Assembly (NCBI GenBank): GCA_020425695.1
Contig: JAGQRE010000020.1
Span: 1-38,301, forward strand
Reading direction: 5' to 3'
From: Planctomycetota bacterium
GTDB taxonomy: Bacteria > Planctomycetota > UBA8742 > UBA2392
Length of the DNA: 38,301 nucleotides
Shown here piece by piece: positions 24,903-33,216 of this stretch. Positions within the stretch are counted from its first letter, which is position 1; every line of letters begins with the position of its first letter. The notes beneath the pieces were generated by a model. The model ran no database searches. It worked only from the letters and a program-made list of their open reading frames with translations, and had not been told where the DNA came from. A program made the position numbers and the translations under genes.

Positions 24903-26303
24903 ATGCCGTTCATCCAGAACACTGACGAAGACCGCAAAGCGATGCTCGATGCAATAGGCGTCGCCAGCATCGACGAGCTGTACAGCGACATCCCTGCCGA
25001 CATCCGTGTAAAGGAAGACGGCGACAAGATTCGGCTGAACCCCAGCATGGGCGAACTTGAGGTTACGCGGCACATTGATGCGTTGCTCAAGAAGACCAGG
25101 AACGCCAACGACTTCGCGTTCTTCCGTGGGGCAGGCATCTACAACCACCACGTCAGCACGCTGACCGACCACATCGCGCTGTACGACGGCAACTTCATCA
25201 CCGCCTACACGCCGTACCAGCCGGAGTGCAGCCAGGGCACGCTCACGACGGTCTTTGAGTTTCAGAGCTGCACCACCGCGCTTACCGGCTTCGAAGTCAG
25301 CAACGCGGGCATGTACGACGGCGCCAGCGCACTGGCGGAAGCCGTGATGATGGGCTACCGCCTGACGGCCGACAAGTTCCGAAAAGAAACGCGCGAGACA
25401 GTTGTGTTGGCAGGCGCGATTCACCCGGAGTACGCGGGCACCGTCAAAACCTACTGCGAAACCACGGGGCTGAAGCTGGTCACCGTCGGCGCGGGCCCCG
25501 ACGGCCGGGTCGATGCTGATGCGCTGAAGCAAGCGATGTCCCGCGAAGTCGCAGTTGTCGCAGTCCAGTCACCGAACTTCTTCGGCGTCATCGAGGACGT
25601 GGAATCGCTCGTCGCTACGACCCACGAAAACGAAGCCAATATCGTGCAGGTGATTGCTGAGCCGGTAAGCCTGTCGCTGTTGCAGACACCGGCCGAGGCT
25701 GGGGTCGATATCTGCGTCGGCGAAGGACAGGCCATCGGCAACCACATGTTCATGGGAGGCCCCGCCTTCGGCTTCTTCGCCAGTCGTAAAGAGAACGTTC
25801 GCAAAATGCCCGGGCGCATTGTCAGCGAAACCACTGATCGCGACGGGCGACGAGCGTTCGCGCTGGCGTTGGCGACGCGCGAGCAACACATCCGGCGCGA
25901 AAAAGCCACCAGCAACATCTGCACCAACCAGGCCCTGTGTGCCTTGCGTGCACTGATTCAGCTCGCGGCCTGGGGCAAGGGCGGCTTTCTTGAATTGGGC
26001 AAGCAGATCATCTCGAAAACTCAATACGCCAGACAGACCTTTGGCGCGATCATGGGCGTCGAGTTGCTGTACGCCGAATCTCCGGTGTTCAATGAATTCG
26101 TTATCCGTACCAAAGCCGGCCTCGACAAGGCGTTGCAAGCACAAGGCATCATGGGCGGTATACCGCTGGAGGATATCTGCATGGGTGAGCCCGGCGACTA
26201 CCTGATTGCCATCACCGAATTGACAACCAAGGCTGACATCGACAGCTACGCCAGCGCACTGGCCGACCTGCTGCAAACCAGCGACCACGGCGGCAAGGAG
26301 TAA
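24903..26303 (+). CDS. gcvPA: Glycine dehydrogenase (decarboxylating) subunit 1
   Basis: This is the N-terminal half of the P protein, separate here as in many bacteria and archaea. With subunit 2 it forms the PLP enzyme that decarboxylates glycine and passes the aminomethyl group to lipoyl-GcvH. The 466-residue chain shows PSMGELEVTRHIDALLKK, FFRGAGIYNHH, TPYQPECSQGTLTTVFEFQ, VSNAGMYDGASALAEAV, QSPNFFGVIED, GEGQAIGNHMFMGGPAFGFF and TSNICTNQALCALRA, all typical. GAGG at 24893-24896 supports the ATG at 24903. Its stop codon shares one base with the gcvPB start (TAATG), which fits equal production of the two subunits. Confidence 0.95.
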   Translation: MPFIQNTDEDRKAMLDAIGVASIDELYSDIPADIRVKEDGDKIRLNPSMGELEVTRHIDALLKKTRNANDFAFFRGAGIYNHHVSTLTDHIALYDGNFITAYTPYQPECSQGTLTTVFEFQSCTTALTGFEVSNAGMYDGASALAEAVMMGYRLTADKFRKETRETVVLAGAIHPEYAGTVKTYCETTGLKLVTVGAGPDGRVDADALKQAMSREVAVVAVQSPNFFGVIEDVESLVATTHENEANIVQVIAEPVSLSLLQTPAEAGVDICVGEGQAIGNHMFMGGPAFGFFASRKENVRKMPGRIVSETTDRDGRRAFALALATREQHIRREKATSNICTNQALCALRALIQLAAWGKGGFLELGKQIISKTQYARQTFGAIMGVELLYAESPVFNEFVIRTKAGLDKALQAQGIMGGIPLEDICMGEPGDYLIAITELTTKADIDSYASALADLLQTSDHGGKE

Positions 26304-27808
26304 TGACGATGACGAAGATACCTGAGAATCCCGCTGAGCGCTTGATGTTCGAAATCAGCAAGCCGGGGCGCCGTTGCGTAACTTTCCCTGCGCTGGACGT
26401 ACCTGAAGTTGATGTCGATGTCGCACTCAAAGGCGTGAAGCTGCGCAGCGAACCGGCCCGCCTGCCCGAAATCGGCGAGCTCGACCTCGTACGTCACTTC
26501 AAGAACCTGGCCGACAAGAACTACAGCGTGGACAAGAACTTCTACCCGCTCGGCTCATGCACAATGAAGTACAACCCCAAGATCAACGTCACGCTGCTTG
26601 CACAGCCCGGCTACACGAAGGCCCACCCCTACCTGCCCGAAGCCGACGTGCAGGGCCACCTTGAGCTAATGTACAACCTTGAGCACTACCTGTGCGAAGT
26701 CAGCGGTCTCGACGAAGTCACGCTGCAACCAGCGGCTGGAGCACACGGTGAACTCACCGGCGTCATGTGCATCAAGGCTTACTTCGAAGACAAGGGTGAG
26801 GCCGACCAGCGCACCGAGATTCTGATCCCCAGCGCTGCCCACGGGACAAACCCCGCCACAGCGGCCATGGCCGGCTTCAAGGCCGTAACACTGAAAGAAG
26901 CTGCCAACGGCAACATCGACATCGAAGAACTCAAGAAGAAGGTCGGCCCGCAGACGGCAGGCATGATGATTACCAACCCGAGCACACTCGGCATTCTTGA
27001 GCCCAAGATGCGCGAGATTGCCGAGATTCTGCACGGGGTCGGCGCGCAGCTGTACATGGATGGCGCGAACATGAACGCCATCAGCGGCATCGTCCAGCCC
27101 GGCGACTACGGCATCGACGTCATGCACTTCAACCTGCACAAGACGTTCAGTGTGCCCCACGGCGGCGGCGGACCGGGCGCCGGGCCGATTGCGGTGCGTA
27201 AACACCTAGCCCCGTACCTGCCAACGCCACGCGTCAAGAAGAACGACGACGGCAGCTTCAGCTTCGACTACAACCGCCCCAAGACCGTCGGCAAGGTTCG
27301 TAGCTTCTTCGGCAACTTCGGCGCGCTGGTGATGGCCTACATCTACATGACGCAACTCGGACGCGAGGGCGTACGCCGCATGAGCCAGAATGCCGTGTTG
27401 GGCGCGAACTACATCCGCGTCATGCTGCGCGACTACTACCACGTGCATCACGACCGGACCAACGCGCATGAAGTCGTGTTCACCGACCTGAAGCAGGACA
27501 AGGAAAACGGAGTCCACACGCTGGACATCGCGAAACGGCTGATCGACTACGGCATCCACCCCATGACGGTCTATTTCCCGTTGCCACAAAACACCGGCGG
27601 GCAAGGCGCGATGATGGTCGAGCCGACCGAAACGGAAAGCAAGGAAAGCATCGACTACTTCATCGACTGCATGAAGAAGATCGCGCAGGAGTGCAAGGAC
27701 AACCCCGAGCTCGTCAAGACCGCGCCGCACACAACCCCGGTCAGCAAAGTCGACGAAAAGACCGCCAGCACCAACCCGCAGCTTTATTGCGCCATGTGCC
27801 TGGGCTAG
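26303..27808 (+). CDS. gcvPB: Glycine dehydrogenase (decarboxylating) subunit 2
   Basis: This is the PLP-binding half of the split P protein, 501 residues long. The cofactor lysine is K280 in MHFNLHKTFSVPHGGGGPG. Other family features are NYSVDKNFYPLGSCTMKYNP, LQPAAGAHGELTGVM, IPSAAHGTNPATAAMAG, MMITNPSTLGIL, QLYMDGANMNAI, HEVVFTDL and the C-terminal MMVEPTETESKESIDYF. The C-terminus ends YCAMCLG. It begins inside the stop codon of subunit 1 (TAATG), and a GC-rich hairpin follows the stop codon. The dihydrolipoamide dehydrogenase needed to complete the cycle is elsewhere. Confidence 0.95.
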   Translation: MTMTKIPENPAERLMFEISKPGRRCVTFPALDVPEVDVDVALKGVKLRSEPARLPEIGELDLVRHFKNLADKNYSVDKNFYPLGSCTMKYNPKINVTLLAQPGYTKAHPYLPEADVQGHLELMYNLEHYLCEVSGLDEVTLQPAAGAHGELTGVMCIKAYFEDKGEADQRTEILIPSAAHGTNPATAAMAGFKAVTLKEAANGNIDIEELKKKVGPQTAGMMITNPSTLGILEPKMREIAEILHGVGAQLYMDGANMNAISGIVQPGDYGIDVMHFNLHKTFSVPHGGGGPGAGPIAVRKHLAPYLPTPRVKKNDDGSFSFDYNRPKTVGKVRSFFGNFGALVMAYIYMTQLGREGVRRMSQNAVLGANYIRVMLRDYYHVHHDRTNAHEVVFTDLKQDKENGVHTLDIAKRLIDYGIHPMTVYFPLPQNTGGQGAMMVEPTETESKESIDYFIDCMKKIAQECKDNPELVKTAPHTTPVSKVDEKTASTNPQLYCAMCLG

Positions 27809-27817
27809 ACCGCGTCG

Positions 27818-27841
27818 GGCCCGCCATGCGAATGGCGGGCC
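27818..27841 (+). terminator. GC-rich hairpin after gcvPB, likely terminator without a T run
   Basis: GGCCCGCCAT (27818-27827) pairs perfectly with ATGGCGGGCC (27832-27841) around the GNRA-type loop GCGA. It lies 9 bp after the gcvPB stop. No T run follows (TCATTGG), so it may act as a weak terminator or as a 3' end stabiliser of the gcv message. Confidence 0.6.
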
Positions 27842-27979
27842 TCATTGGTATTCGCATGTGCCGCGACCCGAGCGGTCAAGTGCGGGCCGCAACCCGGACG
27901 CAATCCGAACGAACGGTTGAAATACCCGCCCCGATCCGTAATGACAGTGGTCCAACAACCCAAGACCAAGAAAGAGACC

Positions 27980-29164
27980 ATGGAAATCGTACCGTCCAAG
28001 CGTGTTGCCAGCATTGGCGCCTATGCATTCGCCGCCGTTGACGAGAAAGTTGCCGAACTCAAAGAAAAGGGCATCACGCCCATCGATTTCGGAGTAGGCG
28101 ACTACGCCGACCCGACACCCGAGTTCATCCGGCAGGCCGCAAAGGACAACGTGGATCGTCACTCAACCGACGGCTACCCCAGCTATGTCGGTTCGCTTGA
28201 GTATCGCACCGCGGTCAGCGAGTGGCTGAAGCGCCGTTTTGACGTCACCCTTGACCCGAAGACGCAGATCGCCAGCACCATTGGCAGCAAAGAGGGCGTG
28301 TTCAACTTTGCCGAGGCCGTGATCAACCCGGGCGAGTACGCCATCGTACCAAGCCCCGGCTATCCGCCATACAAACGGGGCACGCTGTTCGCCGAAGGGC
28401 AGACGCACTTTGTCGCAGTCAACCACGACAACAAGTGCGAGTATGACCTTGAGAGCATCCCACCGATCGTGCGCGAAACGGCTCGCGTCATGTGGATCAC
28501 CACACCGAACAGCCCGACAGGCCACGTCGCGAGTATGGACTGGCTGAAGCGTGCCTATGAGTTCTGCCAGGAACACGACATCATCCTCGCAAGCGACGAA
28601 GCGTACTCAGAGTTGTATTTCGAAGACGCCCCGCACACGGCACTTGAGCTTGGCAAAGACAACAACTACGACGGCATCATCCAGTTCCAGTCACTGTCCA
28701 AGCGCAGCATCATGACCGGCTGGCGCGTCGGTTGGGTGGCAGGCGACAAGCGTATCGTGGACATCTTCAAGAAAGTGAAGACGAACATCGACAGCGGCAC
28801 GCCGAACTTCATACAGGACGCGGCCATCGCGGCACTTGCAGACGAAAAGCACGTTGAGGACCTGCGCGTACTGGTGAAACAGAAGCGCGATCTGATCTGC
28901 GGCGCACTCAACAAACTCGGGTTGCCCGACTGCACGCCGCCTGCCAGCTTGTACATATGGCAAAAAGCGCCCGAAGGCATGACCGGTGAAGACTTCGCGA
29001 CACAGCTGATCGAGCAGGCCCATTGCGTGACCACGCCGGGCGAATGGCTCAGCGACGAAGTCGACGGCAACAACCCGGGTGCCGGACACGTGCGTTTCGC
29101 CATGGTTCCCAGCCTTGAAGAAGTGAAACAAGCCGCTGAGCGCATCGCTGCCATGAAGTTGTAG
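27980..29164 (+). CDS. dapL: LL-diaminopimelate aminotransferase-like PLP enzyme
   Basis: The 395-residue class I/II aminotransferase most resembles DapL, which converts tetrahydrodipicolinate directly to LL-diaminopimelate. Visible features are FGVGDYADPTPEFIRQAA, DGYPSYVGSLEYRTAV, IGSKEGVFNFAEAVINPG, VPSPGYPPYKRGT, ITTPNSPTG, ILASDEAYSELYF, and the PLP lysine in FQSLSKRSIMTGWRVGW. I chose the ATG at 27980 because AAGAAAGAG precedes it and homologues start near SKRV; an ATG at 27941 lacks a ribosome site. The lysA gene in this window supports a role in diaminopimelate synthesis, but related aminotransferases (AlaC or AspC type) look similar, so the substrate is not certain. Confidence 0.75.
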   Translation: MEIVPSKRVASIGAYAFAAVDEKVAELKEKGITPIDFGVGDYADPTPEFIRQAAKDNVDRHSTDGYPSYVGSLEYRTAVSEWLKRRFDVTLDPKTQIASTIGSKEGVFNFAEAVINPGEYAIVPSPGYPPYKRGTLFAEGQTHFVAVNHDNKCEYDLESIPPIVRETARVMWITTPNSPTGHVASMDWLKRAYEFCQEHDIILASDEAYSELYFEDAPHTALELGKDNNYDGIIQFQSLSKRSIMTGWRVGWVAGDKRIVDIFKKVKTNIDSGTPNFIQDAAIAALADEKHVEDLRVLVKQKRDLICGALNKLGLPDCTPPASLYIWQKAPEGMTGEDFATQLIEQAHCVTTPGEWLSDEVDGNNPGAGHVRFAMVPSLEEVKQAAERIAAMKL

Positions 29165-29192
29165 GCGTTACGCTTTGGCTAAGTCAGAATCG

Positions 29193-29215
29193 GGGGCGAC
29201 GCCACGCGTCGCCCC
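29193..29215. repeat. Perfect 10-bp palindrome, REP-like, between dapL and mcsA
   Basis: GGGGCGACGC (29193-29202), loop CAC, GCGTCGCCCC (29206-29215), followed by TA. The arms share GGGGCGA and TCGCCCCTA with the element at 33158-33216. It lies 28 bp after the dapL stop. It could form a terminator-like hairpin on either strand but has no T run. Confidence 0.7.
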
Positions 29216-29228
29216 TACCTGTTCGGGA

Positions 29229-29259
29229 TTGCTGCCAAGTGCTCAATCGTTAGTACAAT
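29229..29259 (+). promoter_or_regulatory. Weak candidate promoter for mcsA
   Basis: TTGCTG (29229-29234) and TACAAT (29254-29259) are separated by 19 bp, which is longer than ideal. The -10 box matches five of six consensus bases. The ATG of mcsA is only 10 bp further on, so a transcript from here would be almost leaderless. This is a low-confidence call. Confidence 0.25.
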
Positions 29260-29268
29260 GGTACGCCT

Positions 29269-29850
29269 ATGGACTGTCAGTGCTGTAACAAGAAGCCCGC
29301 GCGCATTCGCATCTGCGATGTTGAAGAGAACAGCATCGAAGATCAGGTCAACGTGTGCCCTGACTGCTTCAATCTGGTCAAGCGCTACATGTTTGAGATG
29401 ACCAAGCCGCTACAGTCTACCGCCGATATCGTTCGTGAAGTCCAGACCCTGCTGAACCCGGCTGAAACCGGGCTCGCCAAATTGCCCGAGCCGGGTGGTA
29501 TCGCGCCGGTCAAATCCAGTGAATCCGTCCCGGCCTGCCCCGAGTGCGGTATCACGTTGTCCGAGTTCCGCGCACGCGGTCGCTTCGGTTGCCCGCACGA
29601 CTACGAAGTCTTTGCGGATCACCTGGACCCGCTGTTTGAGCGCATCCACGACGTGCAACCAGCGCGGCACGAAGGCCGCCTGCCCGAATCCTCCGGCGGG
29701 GAGGAGATCGTCACGAAGCAGCACAAATTGGCCGAATTGCGCAAGAAGCTTGAGGCCGCTGTCGCCGAAGAAGCGTACGAACTCGCAGCCAAACTCCGCG
29801 ACGAAATCGTCGAGCTTGAGGGACAGCCCAAGGCAAAGGAGCGCTCTTAG
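29269..29850 (+). CDS. mcsA: McsA, activator of protein arginine kinase
   Basis: McsA binds zinc and activates the kinase McsB. The 193-residue protein has the expected parts: an N-terminal zinc site (C3, C6 with C30, C33 in NVCPDCF), a second zinc motif CPECGITLSEFRARGRFGCPHDY in the middle, and a C-terminal UVR helix pair (KLAELRKKLEAAVAEEAYEL, then AAKLRDEIVELEG), the region shared with UvrB and UvrC. The linker between the zinc sites is rich in Pro and Ser. Its stop codon is followed directly by the mcsB GTG start. CtsR and ClpC, which flank mcsAB in Firmicutes, are absent here. Confidence 0.92.
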   Translation: MDCQCCNKKPARIRICDVEENSIEDQVNVCPDCFNLVKRYMFEMTKPLQSTADIVREVQTLLNPAETGLAKLPEPGGIAPVKSSESVPACPECGITLSEFRARGRFGCPHDYEVFADHLDPLFERIHDVQPARHEGRLPESSGGEEIVTKQHKLAELRKKLEAAVAEEAYELAAKLRDEIVELEGQPKAKERS

Positions 29851-30924
29851 GTGGGTGACATCCCAAACTCATTTGAGCATTTCCCGAACATCCTGGGCGA
29901 GTGGCTGAAGGGCACCGGCCCCGAAAGCGACATCGTCATCAGTACGCGCCTGCGCTTTGCCCGCAACGTCAAGGGCTTCCCGTTTACCGGCCGCGCCAGC
30001 AATCCGCAGCGCAGGGACGTGCTGCAACTGGTTGAGAGCGCACTGAAAGAAGTTCACCTTGACCGCAGCGTCGTAACCCTTGAGTTGCAGAACACACCGG
30101 AGATTAAACGCGACGTTCTCGTTGAGCGTCACCTGATCAGTCGCGAACTGGCCAATGGTGAAGGCCCGCGCGGCGTCGCCTTCGGGCGCGGCGAAATGCT
30201 CAGCATCATGATCAACGAAGAGGACCACCTTCGTCTGCAGTGGATCAAATCCGGTTTTGATGTGGACCGCGCCTACGCCGCGCTGTGCAAAGTCGATCGC
30301 GCCCTCGAAAGAGTGCTGCCCTACGCGACTTCCCAACGCTACGGTTACCTCACGGCCTGCCCGACCAACGTCGGCACCGGCATGCGCGCCAGCGTTATGG
30401 TGCACCTGCCGGCACTGACGCTAAAGGAAAACATCGACCAGGTGTTCAAGGCCGCACAGCGCATGAACCACGCAGTTCGCGGTCTTTACGGCGAGGGTAC
30501 ACGCGCGTTCGGCGACATGTACCAGATCAGCAACCAGACAACCCTCGGGCGCACCGAAGAATCCATCGTCGACGCCATCAAGGCGATCGTACCGAAAATC
30601 ATCGAGTTCGAGCGCCAGCGGCGCGGGCAGCTTTACACGGAAGAGCGTTCACTCGTTGAGGACAAGGTACTGCGCTCACTGGCGCTGTTGCGCTCTGCCC
30701 GGCGCTTGAACGTGCAGGAGATGATGAGCCACCTGTCGATGCTGCGACTCGGCATCGACCTCGGCATTATCACCGATGTCCCGGCCGCAGTCGTGAACGA
30801 ACTGTTCATTCTTGGGCAGCCTTCGCACTTGCAGGAAAGCGAGGGCCAGACCCTGCCGCCCGCCGAGCGCGACACACTGCGTGCCGAGCTAATGCGCTCG
30901 CGCTTGGCTGCAGGCACCAACTAA
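29851..30924 (+). CDS. mcsB: Protein arginine kinase McsB
   Basis: McsB phosphorylates arginine residues, which marks proteins for ClpCP-type degradation in Gram-positive bacteria. The 357-residue protein has the phosphagen-kinase catalytic domain: SDIVISTRLRFARNVKGFPF, VLVERHLISRELANG, MINEEDHLRLQ, YLTACPTNVGTGMRASVMVH and GLYGEGTRAFGDMYQISNQ, which bind ATP and the guanidinium group. The C-terminal domain retains RDTLRA (340-345), matching the RDxxRA motif that binds phospho-arginine allosterically. No N-terminal helical domain of animal arginine kinases is present. The GTG start abuts the mcsA stop with no gap. A DUF1444 protein gene follows after 11 bp, so the three genes probably form one operon. 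Confidence 0.95.
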   Translation: MGDIPNSFEHFPNILGEWLKGTGPESDIVISTRLRFARNVKGFPFTGRASNPQRRDVLQLVESALKEVHLDRSVVTLELQNTPEIKRDVLVERHLISRELANGEGPRGVAFGRGEMLSIMINEEDHLRLQWIKSGFDVDRAYAALCKVDRALERVLPYATSQRYGYLTACPTNVGTGMRASVMVHLPALTLKENIDQVFKAAQRMNHAVRGLYGEGTRAFGDMYQISNQTTLGRTEESIVDAIKAIVPKIIEFERQRRGQLYTEERSLVEDKVLRSLALLRSARRLNVQEMMSHLSMLRLGIDLGIITDVPAAVVNELFILGQPSHLQESEGQTLPPAERDTLRAELMRSRLAAGTN

Positions 30925-30935
30925 CCCGGACGATC

Positions 30936-32132
30936 ATGCCTCAGACCACCTACCAGGACCCCAACCGTCTTTTCACCATCCGCGTGCCGGAAGGCTTCGA
31001 GCGCGACGCCGGCGCCAAGAGCCTCGTGTTTCGGCACCCCGATATCGACGGTGCCGTGACGGTCAGTTGCCTGCGACATCGAACAGGCGACGCCGAGGTC
31101 AACCTGTTCGACGCCCTCCCAAGCCGCGACAACATGCGGAACGTAGAACGCAGCGAAATCAATGGTGCTGGTGTCGTCTACGGTGATCATGAAGGCGAGC
31201 TTCAACACCAGACGGAGTACTGGCGCTGGTGGACAATGCAACGCGGACCAGTCGGGATTGTGGTCAGCTTTAACGGCGACCCGGATGCCAGACGCGAACC
31301 TGTTGATGCATTTGTGGGCGGGATTGAGATCAGCGAGAACCCACCCATCGGCGTCGAATCCTTCACGCAGATCGCAGCCGACGTTTACGCCAGGACACTC
31401 GACAAGCCAAAGCCGGAAATCCTGCGACCTCTCGAACTCAACACAGGCGAGAAATCGAAGCTCGGGCTTGAGAACGCCTACATCAGCTACATGCACGCCT
31501 GGGACGAAGACCCGAACACCGACCCCAACACGCTACTTGAACAGTGGTTTGAGCATCTGTGGGGCGAAACCAACCGTGACCTCGGCCCGTTCGAAGAAGT
31601 TCGCGGGCTGATCTACCCGGTCGTCAAGGCGTGGAACTTCGCCCGCAACACAGACGTGCCGATCCTTCGCCGCCCAATCGTGGACGGCGAGCTTGAATTG
31701 CTCGCGGCCGTCGACACAGGGCGCACTCTCCGCTTCGTGACGACCGAAGACGTTGAGAAATGGGACGGCGTAGACGCCGAAGAAGTCTTCTTCTTCGCCC
31801 GCGAAAACCTGCAAGCTCTGGCAGAAGACATGGAGTTGCAGGCGCTCACCGGCCCCGACGGTAAACCCCGCGCAGTCATTATTGCATCGGGCGACAGCTA
31901 CGACGCTTCGCGCCTAATGTTGCCGACGCTGTACGAGAAGCTCTCCGAAGTCATCGGCGAGAATCTGCTGGTCGGCGTGCCGAACCGCGACTTCATGATT
32001 GTGCTCACGGCCGACGACGAACAACTCGTTAGCAACGTCAGCGCTCAGGTGAAAATCGATTGCGAGTCACGCCCCTACGCCATTTCGCCCAAGTTGTTCA
32101 AGCTGACAAAAGACGGCGTTGAGCTGCGCTAG
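30936..32132 (+). CDS. DUF1444-family protein with extra N-terminal domain
   Basis: The 398-residue protein has two parts. Residues of about 1-140 begin YQDPNRLFTIRVPEGFERD and look like a small beta-rich domain seen in uncharacterised proteins. Residues of about 165-398 resemble DUF1444 (YtpQ): VRGLIYPVVKAWNF, TGRTLRFVTTEDVEKWG-like text, EVFFFARENLQALAE, IIASGDSYDASRLMLPTLYEKL, LLVGVPNRDFMIVLTADD and YAISPKLFKL. The function of DUF1444 is unknown to me. No signal peptide is visible, so it should be cytoplasmic. Its position 11 bp after mcsB suggests a link to protein quality control, which is inference. The domain call is from motif memory, not a search. Confidence 0.6.
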   Translation: MPQTTYQDPNRLFTIRVPEGFERDAGAKSLVFRHPDIDGAVTVSCLRHRTGDAEVNLFDALPSRDNMRNVERSEINGAGVVYGDHEGELQHQTEYWRWWTMQRGPVGIVVSFNGDPDARREPVDAFVGGIEISENPPIGVESFTQIAADVYARTLDKPKPEILRPLELNTGEKSKLGLENAYISYMHAWDEDPNTDPNTLLEQWFEHLWGETNRDLGPFEEVRGLIYPVVKAWNFARNTDVPILRRPIVDGELELLAAVDTGRTLRFVTTEDVEKWDGVDAEEVFFFARENLQALAEDMELQALTGPDGKPRAVIIASGDSYDASRLMLPTLYEKLSEVIGENLLVGVPNRDFMIVLTADDEQLVSNVSAQVKIDCESRPYAISPKLFKLTKDGVELR

Positions 32133-32174
32133 TCCGGTCTTTGCAGCCCGGGCTGATGCTTGTTGAATGCGCCC

Positions 32175-33161
32175 ATGACGAACTCACTTGATGTTGTTGC
32201 CATCGGCAACGCGCTGGTTGATGTACTGGCGCATTCGGACGACGAATTTCTGGCTGGGCGCGGGATTGAGAAAGGCTCCATGAGCCTGATCAACGCAGAG
32301 CAGGCCGAAACGCTGTACGGACAAATGGGGCCGGGTGTTGAATGCTCGGGCGGCAGTGCGGCGAACACTGTCGCCGGGATTGCATCGCTGGGCGGCAAGG
32401 CTGGCTTCATCGGTAAAGTCGCCGGCGACCAATTGGGCAAGATCTTCAAGCACGACATCACGGCCCTGGGCGTCGAGTTCAGCACCGAGCCAACCCACGA
32501 CACCAACCCGACGGGGCGCTGCCTCGTGTTCGTCACGCCGGACGCACAGCGCACGATGCAGACGTTTCTGGGCAGCGCGGGCGAAGTCGGCCCCGCTGAC
32601 GTTGACGCTGAGCTGATCCAGCGGGCACAAGTGACCTACTTCGAAGGCTATCTCTGGGACGCGCCGCCGGCCAAGCAGGCCTACATCAAGGCTGCCGAGA
32701 TCGCGCACGCGGCAAACAAGAAAGTCAGCCTCACGCTCAGTGACAAGTTCTGCGTTGACCGCCACCGGGCTGAGTTTCTTGACCTGGTGCACGGGCACAT
32801 CGACATCCTGTTCGCCAATGAGCAGGAGATCTGTGCGCTGTACGAAGTCGCGACATTTGATGAGGCCGTCGAGGCCGTGCGTGGCAAGTGCGAAGTAGCT
32901 GTGCTGACTCGAAGCGAGAAGGGGGCGGTGATTGTGACGCCTGCCGAAACGATCAGCGTCAGCGCGCAGCCCGTAGACAAGGTCGAAGACACGACAGGCG
33001 CCGGCGACCTGTTCGCAGCCGGATTCCTGTACGGCTATACCCACGGGAAGTCGCTGGCCGAGAGCGGCAAGATCGCCGGTATCTGCGCCGCCGAAATCAT
33101 CTCACACGTAGGCGCGCGCCCGGAAGCCAATCTGTCTGAGTTAGTGGCGAAACATTCGTAG
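32175..33161 (+). CDS. PfkB-family sugar kinase, adenosine kinase-like
   Basis: The 328-residue ribokinase-fold enzyme has the substrate motif GGSAANTVAGIASLGG (59-74), a small lid domain, and the catalytic DTTGAGD (272-278, with D278 as base), followed by LFAAGFLYGYTHGKSLAES. Overall it closely resembles bacterial proteins annotated as adenosine kinase (MTNSLDVVAIGNALVDVLA; EKGSMSLINAEQAE; TPDAQRTMQTFLGSAGEVGP; LSDKFCVDRHRAEFLDLV). It would phosphorylate adenosine or a sugar using ATP; the true substrate needs assay. I use the ATG at 32175; a TTG at 32160 is possible and neither has a clear ribosome site. Its TAG stop is formed by the first bases of the palindromic element that follows. Confidence 0.82.
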   Translation: MTNSLDVVAIGNALVDVLAHSDDEFLAGRGIEKGSMSLINAEQAETLYGQMGPGVECSGGSAANTVAGIASLGGKAGFIGKVAGDQLGKIFKHDITALGVEFSTEPTHDTNPTGRCLVFVTPDAQRTMQTFLGSAGEVGPADVDAELIQRAQVTYFEGYLWDAPPAKQAYIKAAEIAHAANKKVSLTLSDKFCVDRHRAEFLDLVHGHIDILFANEQEICALYEVATFDEAVEAVRGKCEVAVLTRSEKGAVIVTPAETISVSAQPVDKVEDTTGAGDLFAAGFLYGYTHGKSLAESGKIAGICAAEIISHVGARPEANLSELVAKHS

Positions 33162-33216
33162 GGGCGACCGCATGTTTTGCATGCCGTCGCGCGGGCGATG
33201 CAAGCATCGCCCCTAC
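33158..33216. repeat. Two-hairpin palindromic element between convergent genes
   Basis: The outer arms GTAGGGGCGA (33158-33167) and TCGCCCCTAC (33207-33216) are perfect inverted repeats. Inside are two hairpins: GCGACCGCATG with CATGCCGTCGC (33164-33190, one mismatch) and GGGCGATGC-AA-GCATCGCCC (33193-33212). The TAG of the left arm (33159-33161) is the stop codon of the kinase gene, and the TAG of the opposite arm (33213-33215 on the minus strand) is the stop codon of the LOG gene. The arms match those of the palindrome at 29193-29215. It probably also serves as a two-way terminator. Confidence 0.75.

Noticed and set aside
27917-27944. TTGAAA and TAATGA with 16-bp spacing as a dapL promoter.
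   Set aside because: The -10 match is poor, so I do not list it as a feature.
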